The notes beneath the pieces are model-generated. The model was not told where the DNA came from. It ran no database searches and was given only the letters and a program-made list of their open reading frames with translations. A stretch of 64,000 nucleotides of DNA from Corythucha ciliata (Eukaryota; Arthropoda; Insecta; Hemiptera; Tingidae). The position numbers and the translations under genes are program-made. Location: assembly GCA_038030265.1 (NCBI GenBank), contig CM075941.1, forward strand, positions 17,546,001-17,610,000, in the 5' to 3' direction. Shown one piece after another: positions 34,801-48,900 of the stretch (its first letter is position 1; every line of letters begins with the position of its first letter).

Positions 34801-36880
34801 TTAATCTCAAACCTCTTTCTTCCAATTTTAACATCAAAACTTTCAAAGTTCGTGGGAGACGTGCAAAATTCAAGAGAAAAGGAACAAACGATAGGCTACA
34901 ACACGCTACGCACAAAGTGCTTTGCAGGTCCTTGCCTACCGTAGCCAACGCCCACGAGCCCTACATTACCAAATTTCGGGGTGTAAAAGTGGACAGTTTT
35001 CTCACCGTACTCTTTTAGTTTCAGTTTAACGTGAAAAGTTACGTGTTTGACAGTCGAATTTGTGAAATCTCCGACTGTACCCCGCCACCCCCACACCACC
35101 ACAGGTCCCTAACTCCGTCACGTTGAGCCCTTGTGTAACATGAAACATCACGTTTGCCAGTTTTTCCTTTTTATATAGAAAACGTCCTTGGACTTTAGCC
35201 CTGGGGGTTTTCATTAAACGACACACTTTGCTGTTACATCATTTTTGGAACGATTTTGTTTGTTCTTATTTAAATTCTACAAACCAGACGTTGACGCACT
35301 GGCTGGCAGCTGAAGAGACTTAAAATCGGTTAAACGCATATTTTTTTGTTCGATTATGAAGGTCTCTCAGCGATGATGCGACACTGGGGTGGGCGGGTGG
35401 GGTGGAGGGTCTATAGTTATGCTAAAGTTCAGATGATGTTTACACAAATTGAGTTATGCTAGAAATCTTAGTGGGTGTTACTGAGGGGGCCGGGGATAGT
35501 TATAAGCAGATCTGGGTTTTTCATAGAAGATAAAGAAGAGACGAAAAAGAAGTGAAAGGAAAAATAAAATAAAAAATAGCTTGGGATAGGAGTGGGGGTA
35601 CCCGCCCGTCCATACATAGAAAGAGGAGAAAACTTTTTTTCGCTCAGTAGTCGGGTAGTAGTTAGTGTGCAAGTGGCTAAATAAGAGGGTGCCTTCCGAT
35701 CAGCTATACACTTTTAGGTGAGCAGTAAGAAGAAGACATACAAAAACTTATCCCTGGGATTTTTGGAATATTTTTTAACACGTTTTTGGTTCTGATTAAA
35801 AAAAACGGAGTTTTCCAATAAAAAATTAGTGAAAAGTGACCTGTGACAAACAGTGTGGGGGCAAAGACGAGTTGATTTCGAATTTTTCATTATTTCAAAA
35901 ACAAATTGTAAGTAAAATGGTAACATGAAGCCTTCGAGGTTGACAGTCCTTGTACCGACCAACCTGGGCGTGAGGGAGCATAACATCGCCCCTCAAATTA
36001 AAGTCTAAATTTATATTTTTTGCAGCAAGCTGAAATTCTTGTTTTTTTTTTTTCTTTAGGAGTGGCCCTCAATGAGTCACTTTTAAACACCCTAAATAAT
36101 TTTAGAACACTGCTGGTGGAATTTTATGGGATAGGCAGCCACTTCGAACCCTGCCTGTTGTAGCAGCGGTGGTGGCTAATGGGCGGGACAGGAGGGGGGT
36201 CGTGCGAGGGCTCTATAAATAAAGGAAACGATCACTCCGGTCCCAATTCCCCAACAATTTATAATAGTGCGGTGATATCATAAAGTAGGACGGCATATTT
36301 AGTATTTTATTCGTGTGTTTTGGTGGGGTTCACCAGCACCTGAGCTGTCTAACAAGCGGTCTATAAATAAATACATTTTTAAAAAGTAAATAGTCCCTAA
36401 CTGACCTTACCTAACGAATCAATCGGTAAAGAAATTCGACACTCGTCCCGTCTCGTATTACCCCCCTCCCCACCATGAAAATCATCATCATTTTTCGTTG
36501 AGGGTCATTGTAATTGACGTTTGGTGGTGCGCAATGGGAGGGGGATTCTCCATCATCACCATCAGTCTTCCCCCCGCAGCCGTTACCCCCCGAAAATTAT
36601 TTTGTTCGCTGTATACATTCGTTCCACAGAAAATAGGTCTAGCGTGTTGTCAGCTCTCCAATTCGTGTTCTCTATTTTGAGTTTCTCTCCCCATCCCACC
36701 GCTAGCCCACCTTCTTTCCTGCTATGAAGTCCCGGAAAAAAAAATGTGTGAGCGATATGATCCCCCTTAAACCCACCCGTAAGACATTTAAAATCCCGGG
36801 CTTCTGGGAAAAGAGTTGTGTGAGGGCATTGTACACTTTCAAATTGGAAATATGTATGTTTTTTTTGTTTTTTTTTTTAC
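31860..36880. other. Stretch upstream of the Myofilin-like gene, no gene recognised
   Basis: The stretch is mainly unique-looking, with weak similarity between 31980-32100 and 32395-32490. Open frames of 60-108 codons (for example 34201-34527 on the - strand) have no known motif. Since the first coding exon downstream is preceded by a splice acceptor, an untranslated first exon and promoter probably lie somewhere here, but I cannot place them. Confidence 0.4.
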
Positions 36881-36941
36881 AGAATTACAGCGGAGAGGGG
36901 GTTAATTTTAAATTTTTTTAAAGGACAAATAAACGAACAAA

Positions 36942-39900
36942 ATGTTGCTCCACAACCATCTTGACATGATCGGGAGGAACGAGCCAATCCAGAGAAAGGC
37001 GAAATTCTGGCAGTCATACGTCAGAGCACTAAAAGGTAAAAAAATAAATAAATAAAAAAACTCTCCCTTCCCCCAATACTTTCCCTTTTCCACGCGTTCT
37101 TTTAGCGCACCCCACCCACCCATGCGACGGCCAGCCTAAGCCAAAATATTAAAAAAAAAAATGTTCGCAGGAAATAATTATAGTTCGGAACAACGAACGG
37201 ATATGTTCAAACATTGTAAAGACTACTCTTTAGGTAAAAATAATAATAGTTTTTTTTTGTAAGTCCACGAGCATGAACATTGCTCCCCTCCCCGCACCAC
37301 AATTTGTGTACGTCTAGTACTGGTCCCAGTCCGCGTTCACAGGGTTGTTGCATGAGAAAGAAGCATTGTGCACCCCCTCCCCCCGCGCAACCTTCCGACT
37401 TTTTTTTTTGTAGTGCCGCACGAGTTGAAACAAGTGATCGTCAGTTTTAGCCCAAAATTTCAAGTTAAAGGTGACGTGACGTGGTGATGTAGATTGTAGA
37501 GGATGGATCTGAATCGATTATTTTTGAGGAGCTTTTTTAAAGTTTTTTCTGATTACGTTTTTGGCTATAAAAACATATTTTTAGCCATTCTTTGCGTGGG
37601 AATAAACACGCGCGTTATATTTTCAGTTCTCCAAACCCCTCGCCCAGGCACCGCCCTCTCCCACTGCAATCTCTCTGACTCTGAGGGTCCTGCGGTTCTT
37701 TTTCGAATAGAATTTTTGTAAAGTGTGACTGTTGGGTAATTTCTTTGAATGTGATTTTCATGATTCAGACGTTTTGAAACGTACGCGGTTTGTTTAACAA
37801 TTTTCGAAAAAAAAAGCGATTGCTGATTTCTTCCGGAGAAATAGGGTGACACTAAGGGTTGAATGGGGGGGGGGTTGATTTTGGAATACTGGCCGCGAAT
37901 AAATCAAAGAGGAGGATTCCACCCGTTAGGGCACCTGATTTGTCCTCTAGGTACAAAAAAGTTTCGACTATAAAAAGCTCCATCCCCCGAAAATCTCCAA
38001 CCACAAAAATGCTCTAACCAGAACAAAAACAAAAACTTTAATTACAGAAATGCTCCGACCAAAAAAATGCTCCATCCCCAAGAAACTCCAATCCCCAAAA
38101 AGCTACAGTAAAGCTCCAACAACATCAATGCACCAACCACAGCATTGTTCCAACTCCTGTAGAGCTTAAAAACGTCCTACCACATGAAAAGAACGCAATC
38201 AAAAACATGATCCAACCACTTGGAAGCGCCACTAAAATGCTTCAGTCACAGAAACGATTCAACCCCAACCACAGAAAAGTTCAAACCACAAAAAGCTCAA
38301 ATCAAAAATCTTCAAATGAAATAATGATCCAAACACAGGAACGATTCAACCACAAAAATGCTCCATTCACAGAAAAGTTTCAACCACAGGAAAGCTCCGA
38401 CCACAAAAATGCTCCTACGTTTTTTCACAAAAAACTCCAACCACAAAAAGCCACAGTAAAGCACCAATTACGCCAATACACCAAACCACTGCAGTGCTCC
38501 AACGACAGTTGAGCTTCGACCACAGAAGAGCTCCAACCACAAAAATGTCCAACCACAAGAAAGAAATAATGCAATCACAAAATTTTTCCAATGATGGAAA
38601 GGTTTCAACCTCAGTTGGAGCACCAGCCACGAAAATGCTTCAACCACAGAAAAGCTCCCACCATGAAAAACTCTAATCACGAAAAGGTCAAACCACAAAA
38701 ATACTCCAACCACGACAATAATTATTCCTCAACCACAAAAATACCCCAAGCACAATGACGCCCCAACCACAGAAACGTGTCATCCACAGATAAGTTCAAA
38801 CCAGAGAAAAGGTCCAACCACAAAAAAGTCTAACCACAAAAACGTGGTTCTGTTTTCGGATTGTTAGGGGCGTAGGCACGGGAGGATATGGTTGATAGGT
38901 CCCCCCCCCCCAGAGCTACTCATTTCAATTTTCTTCATTTTTCCTGCCCCACTAAAATGTATCAGTGTGTGGGTGCGTATATTTGTGAAGTGCTTCAAAA
39001 GAGTCAGCGCTCAAGTGCATTTTCCTTCCCACTCCCCTCTCGTCAGACTATAGGAGGATCTAATTGGCAGAAAACCCGTAATGCTTGCGGAATAGACATA
39101 AAAAATGATCCGAGGACGCTAAAAATGCTTACAGTTACTACTCGCACTGATCTATAGAATATTTCCTGACAGCTATATCGAGTTATCGAAAAGTTCTAGT
39201 ACTTTTACTGGAACTTAGTAGTTTCCTTGGGCGTCCGTCCTTAGAATTGTTGGGAATTTTGTGTTGACATGTGACACAGAGATTTGTCTCGGCCAGGAAT
39301 CCTGGATGCCTTGATAATGGGGTGCATACCCCGAAACTAGCCGGGAAAATTGCAATAAAATTAATGTTTTAACTCAAAAAAATCATTTAATTATCTTCAT
39401 CATCTCTTCTGATTGAAAATACTCTGAATTTTCGGGTTGTGTGTGTCGAGAAACCACATTTCCTCCAAAATCGCCCCTTATCTAAGTGATTTTTAAGGCC
39501 ATTTTCTCTTAGTATTTTGATGTGAGCTGATCACGTAAGTCCCGTGGAGAATTCTCATTTGACCAATGTATATAGTCGGTTCCCCTCAACTTCACTGAAT
39601 GGCCACCAGCGTCTTAAATTGGTTAAAAGCGAGCGTTTTGCATTATATTAAAGGTTTTGTCGATCTGCATCCGGTAGGACTTCTTGAGACTGGCGGGCAA
39701 AGCCTCTACTCATTCCAAAACGGGGGAGAATTCATCGAAAAGAAAACTCTGGAATGTCTGGATGAATTAGGGATTATAATAGTAATTTTGTTCTCGGACA
39801 AGTCTACGATGGATGTGGACCAGCAAGATGTCCGCAGTAGATTCAGGGGTGTACCCTGTGCATCAAGTTTGGGCGGGAAGAAGGCACTATCCTGAATTGA

Positions 39901-42900
39901 TGGCTAAATTGTGAACCCCCTCCCCCCCGACGTGCCAAGATTTGAATCTGATACCTCCCCCCCCCCAGGACAAATTCCTACCTACGCCCCCGTAGGTATA
40001 GGTGTGGAATCACGGTGGCGACCACCGCAGCAATCGGTTGGCCTGACGTCTATAAGGAAAAAGTGCTGAGAAAATTCCCCCATGGCCCAATTTCTCTGGT
40101 GGTGCGACAATTTCTCAGTTTTAGCTTCGAATGCTCAATTTATCTCCATTTTAGCCGCGAATGAACGTTTTTTCTCAATTTGATCCGCCAATCAGCGCGT
40201 TCTCTCAATTTTAGCCGAGATTTAGCATTTTTTCTTAAATTTCTGACGTGAAATAGCGCACTTTTCCCCATTTTAGTAGGAATTAGCACTTGCTTTTCCA
40301 TTTTATCCTGAATTAGAGATTTTTGCATTATTCGCCAAGCGAGCTAGCGCGTTTTCCCAATTTTATCTGCTGATGATCACATTTTTTTTTTCAATTTTAG
40401 CTTAGAATTAGCGTTTTTCTCTTAATTTGGGCGGTGAATTAACACTTCAATTTTAGCAGCTAATTAGCGAATTTTTCACTTTGAGACACGAATTAGCGCT
40501 TTCTCGTAATTACAGTCAAAACGTTGCGTCTTAGAGACCACGGATTGCAGATCCCATGATTTTAGCAGAGAATGAGCGTTTTCTCTTAATTTTTTGCCAT
40601 GAATAAGTGCTTTTTCTGAAATTTTGCCGAGATTTCAATGTGAATTGGCACGTTTTTTTTTTTTTTTTTTTTTTTTTCAATTTTAGTCGTGAATTAGGGA
40701 CAATTTCATTTTTATAGCCATAAATTAGTATTTTTCCTCAATTATAGCTGACAATTATCGCTTTTCTCAGTTTTAGCCTTTAATTATCGGTTTTGTCTCG
40801 GTTTTAGCCACAAATGGGGAACTTTTCAAGCTATGGTGTTTCTTGAAGAGGGCTCTTCAACAAGACAATTGCTCACATTAAACATTGAATTCAATCAAGG
40901 ACTTTTTTAAAGCGAAATTTTAAACATTTTGAGTAGGGCTTGGTTACGTCAAAAGGCTGTTCAATGAAATGGATGGTGTGGGGAAGAGGGGGTAAAACGT
41001 GTTTTCTTTGGGACAATTTTTCTTGTCATTTGTCCACAAAAAATTTCTCAAATGCTTCACATCTAAACATTGACGTCATTTCCCACGTACCATCCATCCC
41101 CTCCTGAAGAACTTTGAACTTAAAAATCACCAGATACATCAATCGGATTGCAACTGCCGTTGATTTCCCTCTCCCCATGTGTCGAAGAGAGGGGGTCTTC
41201 CATCGGTATACTTTTCTCCCTAATCGGACATTCATGCAAGTTCCCCAATTTGGGCGGCGGATTAGCACGTTATCTCAATTTTAGCCGCTATAATTAGCGT
41301 TTTTTTCAATATTAGGCACGAATTAGCCCTTTTTTTTAGTGTATTTAAGTAAAAAAATGCACTATTGGTCTCGTCCTGATGGTTTTATAATTTTAGCCCC
41401 AAAGTCTTTTAGAAACTATACGAATGGACGATCTCTCGATTTTAGGTGGAATGAGCGCTTTTTATCAATTTTAACCGCGAATTGGCCTTTTTTCTTAGTT
41501 TTTGTCGCAAATTTAGCACCCATTTCTATTTTAGCTACGAATTTTCGATTTTTTCCCTCCAAAGCCTTGTATTTTCGAGGTTTCTCAATTTCAGCAGGGA
41601 ATTAACGTATTTTCTCTATTGTAGCCGTGAATGAGCGTTTGTTTTACAATTTTTGATTATCACCTCCGTCTCCTTTAAGTTGTTTTCGACCTTGAGATTG
41701 GGGTACATTTAGCCCGAAACTAGTCGGCATATTTCAATAAAATACTACAATGTTATACTTAAATAATTAATCAATTACCGTTTGTCTTACTTTCACCCAT
41801 GAATTTGCGCAGCTGTACAACCGAACGCATCGTCCCATCGACCATATTGGGGTAGATAATATTATGCGGGAATGGAGGTGTAAATACTGTGGAGAAGCCA
41901 AAGAGGCCTTTAAAGCGAGGTGAAACTATCCCCTAACAGTTCGTGCCTTTCAATACCCTAGCCCAAAATAGCCATGCGATCACCTGCTTTACAGGTTCTT
42001 TATTTGGCCCTGGTTCTCATCAGTCCGTAGGTTCTGCGATAGGAGGAGACAGGACGGATTACCCCAGTGGATTGAAGGCCTGATGACGAAACTGCAATTT
42101 TCTTAGAATGTCGGGAGGGTCAACCCCCTCACCCTTCATTCAAACACATATCTTTTGCCCAGGCAAAATCTTGGAACATTCCTATGCCACGTCCACTCCT
42201 AGTCGAGGTCACGTACACTACGTACACCCCATTCCACTAAGTATTGCCCCTAAAATCCCATTTTTGTACCATGCGAAACTGTCGTCGTGGAGCGTCCAAA
42301 CAGTGGACTTGAATAGAATTGCCTGAAGCAGGGGGAATAAGACAAGAATAATCAAGATATGTGTCGTCCTACGCCATGTGGTTTTTATTAACTTGAATGA
42401 CCGAGCATAGTATTCCCCTCACCCTTCCGCAAAGTCCCCCTCCACTATTGTTGATTGAACTGTTTTGTTAAGTTTGTTCATTTTTCCTCCCTTCACCGAC
42501 CCCAACCCACCTCTATTCCAGGAACGGACGACATTCGTGCTCCAGAAGCCACTCACTACTCTCGCTACCCATCGCGGGGCATCTTTCGCCCTCTCGTCGA
42601 CTTCCCGTCGACGTGGCCCACGTACAAGTCCATCTACGACGACCCCATTCACCCGTCCGATCGAATCTCCGTACCTGGCTACCGTTATTTGCCCATTTCA
42701 AGGGAAACCTACGGCCTGTCGCCGAGAAACATCTACCCGCATCATTATTCGAGCATTGCCCGCGCTCCGCGTCACGGTAGGTATTAATTAATGAGTCGAC
42801 GAAACAAAACAAAAAAATCCCCACCTACCAATCAAAACCCTCTCCTTCCACTACTCCTTCTCGTCCACTCAAAACGACCACCCTGTTCAGTATGGGAGCG

Positions 42901-45900
42901 ATTCTTTAAACAAATATTTACCGTACTCCCCCCTCCCGCTAATAATCAAATGCCAAAATATCAATGTTAAAAACGAAATATTTATCGGTAGTTTTGAATT
43001 TTTTGGCTTATTATAATCGATTTTGCTCTCTAATTAATTGTAAGTTCGTTCGATGACTTAGCAGCCACAAAAAAGCCCCTTCGCCTTCTTGTCGAATTAA
43101 AAAAACGGGTCTTTTTAAAATTTTGGGCACTTTTTCCTTCAAAATTTGGACAAAAATGTAATTTTTTTGGACAAAATATCATGCCCAGTTGTCACTTTTG
43201 TTCTATTTATTATATTTTTTTTTCGTTTTCTATGACAAATAAAAAGTTACCGTTCGAAGACTGTGGAGGGTGTGTGTGTTTTTTTTCTATTTAATTTCCT
43301 AGCTAACCACCTAACTTTGGCATGGTCAAATGAGATTTTAAACGATGAAAATCGAGGGAAATGAAAGAAAAAAAAGCATGCGGGAATGAAACGTCATTTG
43401 TTCATTTTGTTTCTCGTATTTTCCTTCATGAAAAAAAATCGCTCTCCTCTGTCTTGACCACGCCATTCGCTTGGAGGGAAATGCCCAAGCATGAAAACAT
43501 TAAAAAAAAAAAAAAAAAATGTAAATAATTTCATTATGGAATTCTGGGGGGGGGGGAGGTTAGGGAAGACCGCTTTATACGCCAGCTGTACAAAGGCGCT
43601 CAGTTTGACTCCACGAAATAACAAAACAAAAAAAATGAGAAGTAGATAAAATCTATTAACAAACCATTTTTCATTCATCAATAATTAAAAGAAGTAAAAC
43701 TAAAATTAAATAAAAAAAGGAGTGCCCTCTACGGTTTTAAAAAACAACTAAGACAGGTAGAGTATTCGAGTTAATAATAAGTCGAAAATTTGAGAAAAAT
43801 GAGCTGCGATGGAGTGGGTGGGGGTATAGGATGAAAACTTGCGAAGATCAATTCTTCACGACACGCGAAAAAGGCGACGACTCTACTTTTTTGGCAGACC
43901 TCACGCGTACGTACAAGCTCGTTCCCGTCACCCAATTAGGCAATTGCGTTCCGGAAACTTGTAGGGGGGGGGCGGTGGGGGAAAATCGCAAATTGGCAGC
44001 TTTATTAGGAGGACAGAAGGCAGTATTTTTGGAAGTCAAGTTTCACTTTTTTTTTTTACTCGCTCAATTTTTGCGACACTGGTTTTGGTTCTGGGAGAGG
44101 GGGATAAAATTACAATCAATCACGGGAGATACGGGCTTTAAATAATAATTTTCCAAGTTCCTAAACCTACACGTTTTGCTCAAATACATTTTATAACTTC
44201 TACACGAGCCGTAGTTTTGGATTCTTTCCAGAAAAAAAAAAAAAAAAAAAAAAAAAAAAGACAAGCCATGAAGTTCACTGATTAAAATAAAATAAAATGA
44301 TGGGCGCCCGAGGGGAATGAGACAGAGGGGATCTAGGTAAAGAAAAAGCGACCCGCTCGAAGTACCTTAGTTCGTTTTGGCACGCAAAAAAGTCCGTTTT
44401 TCCCATCGTCGCGTCGTTGTGACGTCTTTCAACACACATAGAGAAGCGCATTAAATTTTTATTTTCTTCTTCTTCTATTGTTTTCTCCCAAACTGTGTGG
44501 GGGATACAAACCAGCGGACACCGACTACATTACACGCGTTCACGGTGAATTCAAACACGACGAGAAGGGCCATTTTCAATATCGTAAGTGTCTTCAATTT
44601 TTTTTTTTATAATTTCACATCTAAAAAGAAAAATGCTTTGCTTTGCGAATTAAATTGCGGACAATTAAAAATGAAACTCATTTCCTCCAAATCGAAACAA
44701 AAATTGACGCCTCATAAGGTTATTCGAACTAATTTTTATTTTCACAGAGTATTTCGTGCCCATGTCCGAATGGGATGCCGTTGAAGGGCGTCAACACGAC
44801 CATAAATATTTAAATCCGCAAAATCGACGACTAGGATACGAGAAACCGTTCGTCAAGGAGTACACGATCGGTCCGGACGGGTCAAAAGTCCCGCTGTACA
44901 CTTACACAGGTAATTTTTTATTTATTTTTGTCCATCATTTTTCATCAATTGAGTGTTACCCGTATATGAACTGCGTAGCCTGCTCAAATCTGACAACACT
45001 GAACATTTTAAATCGAACCGCGTATTTAGGTTTTGGAAAAGGTCAATTTTTTTTCCGTTTGAACTCTGGTGGCCGTGAAGTTTCCCATCTCTTTACGCCG
45101 ACCTGCTGAGTCAGTAGTTTAGAGTTGCCAATTTAATGGATTTCCCATCAAATCTGACTAGTAGGCCTACTCTAACTAGTACGCTCTGGAATCAACCGGT
45201 TCACTTGCTTGTGCAGCATGAACAACCCACATTTAGCTGTCCATTTAGCATTTGACCACTTTTTATTAATTTTAGCCGTGATTTGGCACTTTTACTCTAC
45301 GTTAGCCATTAATTTAGAGCTTTTTCACCATTTCGGTCATGCAATTGAATCAAGAAACCACGAATTAAGCCCATTTTTTAAATTTATTAGCAACGAATTG
45401 GCGTTTTGATTTTTTTTTTAAGTGCAATATGCGTATTTTTTCTATTTCAACCGAGAGAAGCAGCACTTTATCTCAATTTAGCCGCCAAGCTTTTTTTAAT
45501 ATGAGCGCTCTTTCTCACTTTCAGCCGTGAATTATAGCGCGTTTCTAATTGCGATTAGCGCAGTTTCTCAATTATTGTCGAGAATCGGCGTTTTTTTATA
45601 AATTTATAAACTTCTTAGCCATGCGAATCAGCGTTTTTTTTTTGTGCTTTCAATTGCGCTTTTCCTCATTTTTAGCTGAAGCAGTTTTTTTTTTTCAGTT
45701 TTCATTTATTTTATTATTTTTGATTTATTTATTTTAATACATCGCACCGTCCAACCCCAAAAAGCTAAGATCTTGTGACACAGGGGACGAGTGTCAGATC
45801 AGGGTTCAGGAATGCCTTATAAACCAAAAAATAAAATAACGTAAAAAATAAAGCAAAAATAATAATTGAAACTAGTAAAAAAGTCAAAAAAATAAAACAT

Positions 45901-48900
45901 TAGAATTACGCCTCACATTTTCACTGCCTCACGCAGACTTGAGTCGAGAGTTAGCGCTTCATCTTAATTTTAGCAATAGCGAATTAGGTAGCGTCTTTCT
46001 TCAATTTTAGTGGCAAATGAGAGGTTTTTCTCAATTTTGGCCGCAATTTACCGCTTTTTCCTGGTTGTAGCTGTGTATTCGCGTTTTATTCTTTTCTAGT
46101 CTTGAAATGGTGATTTTCTCATCTATATGTATAACCGTGAGGATGTCCTCCAGTAACCGCGAATTGCCGTTTTATCAATGTTAGCCGCAGACTTGCCCCT
46201 TGAACAGTATGACTTCCTTAGGGGCTGGACCACTAAAAAGAGGAATTCCTGGGTTGACGGTGCAGGAATTTCGTGGTTTTGTCTCATCCAAAAAAACATT
46301 TTCGCGGTATTGCGTCGTTTAAAACAAAAATTTACCAGTACAATTCTCGTGAAATTGACTATGGCCGGAATTGCCCAATTTCACGGGCTTGGGTGCTCAA
46401 AAAACCAAATTTCGGTGGGTTGGCTCACTCAAAAAACCAATTTCGCAGGTTCAAAAAAAAAAAAACAAAAAAAACTCGCGGGTTTGGCACACTCACAAAT
46501 CCATTTTGTGTGCCTTGAAAAAAATAGTTTCGCAGGGTTTTGTCCTAGAAAAAATGAATTTTGCGTGTTTAGCTCCGTTTAATAATAATTTTGTGGATTC
46601 GGGACAACATAAATAATTTTGTGGAGTTTTTACCTTCAAGTAATCAATTTATCGAACTTCACGGATTTAGGCTCTTTCAAAAGTCTGCTTCCGCCTAATT
46701 GATGAGCCGCCTCTTCATGCGATTGCTCATCCCCCCCCCCCCCAAGAGGAAATGCTATGACTCAGTCTTTCGGTCGCCTTCTTAGCGGTTTTTACGGCAT
46801 CCCTTCCCATCCGCGCGGCATGAACGGTGGAAAACCAAGGGCATGCAACGTTATATTTGATTTGGTCACTCCTGAGTCCTGAGAGAGAAGCCGCAAGAAA
46901 ATCAGTCAATTACGGCAATTACGTTCGTGGCAAAAGGGAGTGGTAAAGAAGAGCGTGGCCAGCCACTGATCTAGGGGTACCTTTGCCTTTTTGCAGGCAT
47001 ATATTTTTGGGGTCAGGAAATTAAAATCGTCAATTCATGGTCATCACTCATCAGAAACTGACTTTGCACCAAAACATAGTTAGTGTTTTGACGACGAGGT
47101 GTAACAACCTCACGCAAATTATTTATTCTTACTGAGGATGATTCCTATATCATTGAACTGGTATAAGAAAGTAATAAATGAAAGTGGAGAGGCATCTCGT
47201 TTCCTGAATTCATTGCAAGTTTGGAACTGCACAACATCGCCCCAATAAATAGTGTCTGTAGGTCTTATGGAAAGGTTCAGGGACTGAAGGAGCTAGCATT
47301 AACCCTCCCTCTGTCTGTCTGCCGACTCGAAATTGCGGGGTTTAAGTGAGCAATAGCCCGCGAATATGGGGTTCGCTATATGTATAGTGAACAGAACCCA
47401 TAATTGCAATAATTGGCCAAAATTATTTATAATAAGTGTGAGCGAAATCCACGTACACGGGCATAACCCCGCGAAATTGGGTTTTACAGCAAGTCAAAAG
47501 CTACGAAATTTGGTTTTGGGTGAGGTCGCGAGCGAGTATTGGTTTTCAGAGTGAAACCTAAAAAAATAATTTTTTGGTGAGTAAACCTGCGAAAACGGGG
47601 TGTTCTAGTGCGAAAAATCAACGGAATCTGAATTATGGCCGGCCCGTAAAATTGGATTATCAGCAACAGCTGCAAAAATTCGTGAAATTTATTTTTTATG
47701 GTCCCGACGCGCGAAAATTTTGTTTTTCATTGAGAAAAATCTGAAAATTTGGGATTTTAGAGAGCAGAATCAGTGAGCCAAATCTGGGATCTGGGAAGAT
47801 GTTTTTTTTTTAAAGCAAGACAAATTAGGAAATTAAAGTGTTAAGAGAGAGCGAAACCCCAGAAAATGGGTTTTTAGTGAGTCAAACCAAATAAAATCGG
47901 TATTTAGGGCGCACAATCAGCGAAATCGGTCTCCTAATCTGACAACCCCGAAAAAATTGGATTGCTAGCAACAATCATCCGCGAAATTAGGTTTTCAGTT
48001 GGAAAAATCTATAAAAAAAAACTTATTTTTCAGGAGCCACGACAATGCGGGAAAAGTTTGTTTTTTTTTCATGGAAAATCAGGAAAATTGGTTTCTTAAG
48101 GCCCGTTCACAAGCTCTATGTTTTCGTTGTGTGGTGTCTCCTATAAACCTGTGTAACCTATAAAAATGCTTCATTTTTCGAGGGAAACAATTTGTATGGT
48201 TGCATAAAATCCACTCAACGCAAACATAGAGCTTGTGAACGAAATTTGAGATTTAAGAAAAAAAAATTTTAGTGAGGCAGAGGTGTGAAAATTGGTTTTC
48301 ACCACGAAAAAACTGCCAAATAGCGAATAGCAAACTGCCAAAAGTGAGCAAAATTCGATAATCTAGCCTTCTAGATTTCTATAAAAATGTCGATGCGTTG
48401 AGGACTTTTTGATTGTTGAACTCAACGCATTTTCTTCTTCTTTTTTTGCAGGTTTTGCCAACTATCCAATCAAAAGCGTTTTCGTGAAAGACTATGTGCC
48501 TCGACTGTGCCTTAGTTCGTAACAAAAAGAAAAAAAAAAACTGTGTTTGTCTCTCTAAAAATTGCCGTTGATTTCGCTCTGACACTCTCGCTTGGATGGT
48601 TAATTTTTTATACATTTTTTAATCGATTGGAATAATTCGGGGCCTTCTCAAAGTAACGGGATTATGTGCTTGATGGGTCACGTCAACGTTCTACCGGTCC
48701 ATATGATAGTGGTGAGGGGAGGGTAGGAGTTCACACCCCTCCCAGTAATTCGGAACGATTTCACCTCGCCCCTGTGGAGGGTCTGACGCCTTTCAGTTTG
48801 GCTGCAAAAAAATAAGATTGTTCGAAAACCATCTAAAATCCACAAAATATTATTCAGGCGTTTAACATTTTTGTCGCTTCTGCGCCCTTCTTGCGTGCAC

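Noticed and set aside
37970..38512. 101-codon open frame at 38207-38512 as a Gln/Asn/Lys-rich protein
   Set aside because: It is a by-product of the 17-bp minisatellite, whose period is not a multiple of three.
39599..39895. Conserved open frame shared by the two hAT-like copies as a transposase fragment
   Set aside because: The shared start and first residues can be explained by DNA similarity alone. The frame shifts in the other copy and no transposase motif is visible.
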